A stretch of 64,000 nucleotides of DNA from Chryseobacterium shigense. Lineage in GTDB: Bacteria; Bacteroidota; Bacteroidia; Flavobacteriales; Weeksellaceae. Positions 62,484-64,000 of the stretch are shown in pieces. Both the position numbers and the translations under genes were made by a program. The notes beneath the pieces are model-generated. The model was given only the letters and a program-made list of their open reading frames with translations, was not told the DNA's origin and did no database searches. The stretch is taken from contig NZ_JACHLC010000002.1 in the NCBI RefSeq assembly GCF_014207845.1, positions 372,001-436,000 of the forward strand. The letters run 5' to 3'. Positions within the stretch are counted from its first letter, which is position 1; every line of letters starts with the position of its first letter.

Positions 62484-63380
62484 CTACCTGTAATCTATCC
62501 TGTTAGACTCAGTATCTTCAAGCTGTTTTACAATAGAATGAGGAATCTCATCGCTGTCAATAGGAAAGCTGATAGAATCTGAAATAAAACTTTTTCTGTC
62601 CGCCTTCTGGAATATTTCAAACAGGGCAATAGGTTCCTGATTAAAACTGATACACGTACTTATAAAATGCAACTCATGGAGCTTATATTCTGGATTTTTG
62701 AGCTTTTCCTTGATATCTTTTATCCTTGAGATAAAATGCCTCTGGCGTATAAATGTATTGCTGTTCATAATGATGAATACGTAGTCGGAATAAGCCGTTA
62801 CCTTCCCAAAATACTTATGGTGGTCCCCACCGCTTCTTTCAATATAATATTCTCCGGAAGTCTCTGATTTGTAGATTTCCATCGCAGAACGCCAGATCCG
62901 GTCGTCTTTGACCTCTGAAGGATTATCCGGCAGATTCCTGTTATAAGAATACCAGTAACCCACCAAACGGTCCAGAAGGGCAGTATTTTGTTTCGCATTA
63001 TCCATATCAATCCTCAGGTCGCTGAAATTGAATGCTCCCGTATGGGAATTGATGAAATCAATATAATTTGAGTATCCCAACACTTTAACGATAAGACTTA
63101 ATTTCGCCAGATTCGGTTTGCTTAAAGCCGAATTTTCATTTTGATGATATTTCTTTAATTTATTGATTATCAGGTGTTCGTAGAGATAGTTTGAGCCTAA
63201 GATATCCGCTTTCTTTTTAATGTTCTTTTCCTCATTATCAGTGATGATGAGGTCATTAATTTCTGTCACAATATAAGACCACTCGGTTTTCGTGACATCT
63301 TCCCAGTGATTCTTTTTTAAAAAATGCAGACTCAGGAAATTCATCAGTTTTTCAAGGTGCAGGATATCTTCTTTTTTCAT
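62484..63380 (-). CDS. Hypothetical protein
   Basis: 298 residues, no signal peptide or TM. Helical N-terminal half (LEKLMNFLSLHFLKKNHWEDV) and a beta-rich C-terminal half (SGEYYIERSGGDHHKYFGKVT, YSDYVFIIMNSN, LHELHFISTCISF). I do not recognise the family. Convergent with the LytTR gene and divergent from the next gene. Confidence 0.55.
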   Translation of the reverse strand: MKKEDILHLEKLMNFLSLHFLKKNHWEDVTKTEWSYIVTEINDLIITDNEEKNIKKKADILGSNYLYEHLIINKLKKYHQNENSALSKPNLAKLSLIVKVLGYSNYIDFINSHTGAFNFSDLRIDMDNAKQNTALLDRLVGYWYSYNRNLPDNPSEVKDDRIWRSAMEIYKSETSGEYYIERSGGDHHKYFGKVTAYSDYVFIIMNSNTFIRQRHFISRIKDIKEKLKNPEYKLHELHFISTCISFNQEPIALFEIFQKADRKSFISDSISFPIDSDEIPHSIVKQLEDTESNRIDYR

Positions 63381-63476
63381 AAGACTAATTTAAGATTTTT
63401 TTGAAACTAAAAAAGACTGTTGCAAGACTTTTATATTTTAAAATCAGGACATATTTGAAAAGGAAAAACAAAAACT

Positions 63477-63971
63477 ATGAAGCTTTTAAATGGCAAAACA
63501 ATAATTTATAAAGATGATCCGGCAACAGGATCAAAAAATTTTGGGATAATCTGTTTCTCTCTTCTTTTCATCATTACAACAATCTGGATCATTGGCCTTT
63601 TTTCCGAAAGTTTCTGGGACAGTGAAGATGACATTATTTTCTGTTTAGTTCTTTTTGTTTTGGATGTCATATTTTTTAGGATTCTTCTCAGATTCATTAG
63701 GAGTGCAACTGAAACTAATAATGAAAATCCTCTTGTAATCATAGAAAAATCCGGAATTACAATCTATGATACACCATTTAACTGGAAGGATATTGAAAAA
63801 ATTACACTCTGTAATGATATAGGCAATGAGTGTAAATATATTCTTATTGATAAAAAAAATAAACACAAACAGAACTTTAACCTGAACAGTATGGAAGTCT
63901 CTGAATTTATGAACCTGTCTAAATTTCAGAGGATTATAAAGCCATTCTTTGAAAACATAGAAATTCAATAA
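63477..63971 (+). CDS. Two-TM membrane protein, STM3941-like
   Basis: 164 residues. Two adjacent TM segments (about 21-42 and 53-74) are followed by a soluble domain with VIIEKSGITIYDTPFNWKDIEKITL, a strand pattern like the PH-like domain of STM3941-type proteins. The last ATG-proximal region (LLNGKTIIYKDDPA) is cytosolic. Function unknown; the gene ends 29 bases before the window edge. Confidence 0.6.
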   Translation: MKLLNGKTIIYKDDPATGSKNFGIICFSLLFIITTIWIIGLFSESFWDSEDDIIFCLVLFVLDVIFFRILLRFIRSATETNNENPLVIIEKSGITIYDTPFNWKDIEKITLCNDIGNECKYILIDKKNKHKQNFNLNSMEVSEFMNLSKFQRIIKPFFENIEIQ

Positions 63972-64000
63972 TAAAAAAATAACTATTAAAACAACTATCA

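Noticed and set aside
1..64000. tRNA, rRNA or CRISPR features
   Set aside because: I looked for clover-leaf-like T-loop motifs, rRNA segments and regularly spaced repeats in the intergenic regions and saw none; a covariance-model scan was not possible.

Overview
The window looks like chromosomal DNA of a Flavobacteriia member, most probably Chryseobacterium or a close Weeksellaceae relative. The evidence is low G+C, several promoters with the Bacteroidota -7 element TAnnTTTG, a SprE/PorW-type gliding and type IX secretion lipoprotein, a MurF-alanine racemase fusion, a TonB receptor with an N-terminal carboxypeptidase-like domain, and LytS/LytTR signalling with 2TM-domain proteins. No tRNA, rRNA or CRISPR array was seen.

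Region 1 (1-3.1 kb) holds the 3' end of a cupin/JmjC-like gene, a two-gene Cys-rich unit and a secreted M14 carboxypeptidase. Region 2 (3.2-12.9 kb) is the most striking part. It is a minus-strand block of NAD+/ADP-ribose enzymes: a PPP-type phosphatase, the RNA 2'-phosphotransferase KptA, a DraG-type ADP-ribosylglycohydrolase, a sirtuin, a DUF2971 protein, a bacterial-type PARG, a small predicted ADP-ribosyltransferase-like protein, a divergent PurA paralogue, a VWA protein, a coiled-coil protein, a 2OG-Fe(II) oxygenase, a NADAR glycosidase and an NrtR-type Nudix regulator. Four copies of a 15-bp palindrome-like motif (GTGTTATTTnTACRC) lie at the three promoter regions of this block. This suggests one ADP-ribose-sensing regulon that gathers ADP-ribose removal, NAD-dependent deacylation, 2'-phosphate transfer and an unknown PurA-like ligation.

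Region 3 (12.9-31.5 kb) is mostly housekeeping: a DUF1579 lipoprotein, lepA, an ECF sigma/anti-sigma/periplasmic protein operon, a DUF2520-KdsC-like-Maf-PorW run, tsaB, an SDR, YraN, an S66 peptidase, a LysE transporter, rnr, a thrombospondin type 3 repeat protein and rpiB. Region 4 (31.5-36.8 kb) looks like the chromosomal origin area. An AT-rich 555-bp gap before pgk carries three perfect DnaA boxes, and two perfect parS sites (TGTTTCACGTGAAACA) flank mnmG.

Region 5 (36.8-48.7 kb) carries ybeY, a patatin/Omp85 protein, murF-alr, tdk, an acidic repeat protein, rsmI, fabG, guaC, a GNAT protein and surE. Region 6 (48.7-50.2 kb) is a small scar with an orphan tail-fibre-like gene and a decayed IS3-type transposase fragment. 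Region 7 (50.2-64 kb) contains a Tsp/Prc protease, Cu/Zn SOD, a TonB receptor, and a LytS/LytTR two-component system with 2TM proteins. That system is split by an ICMT-like gene and two secreted surface-type proteins. Two uncharacterised proteins close the window.
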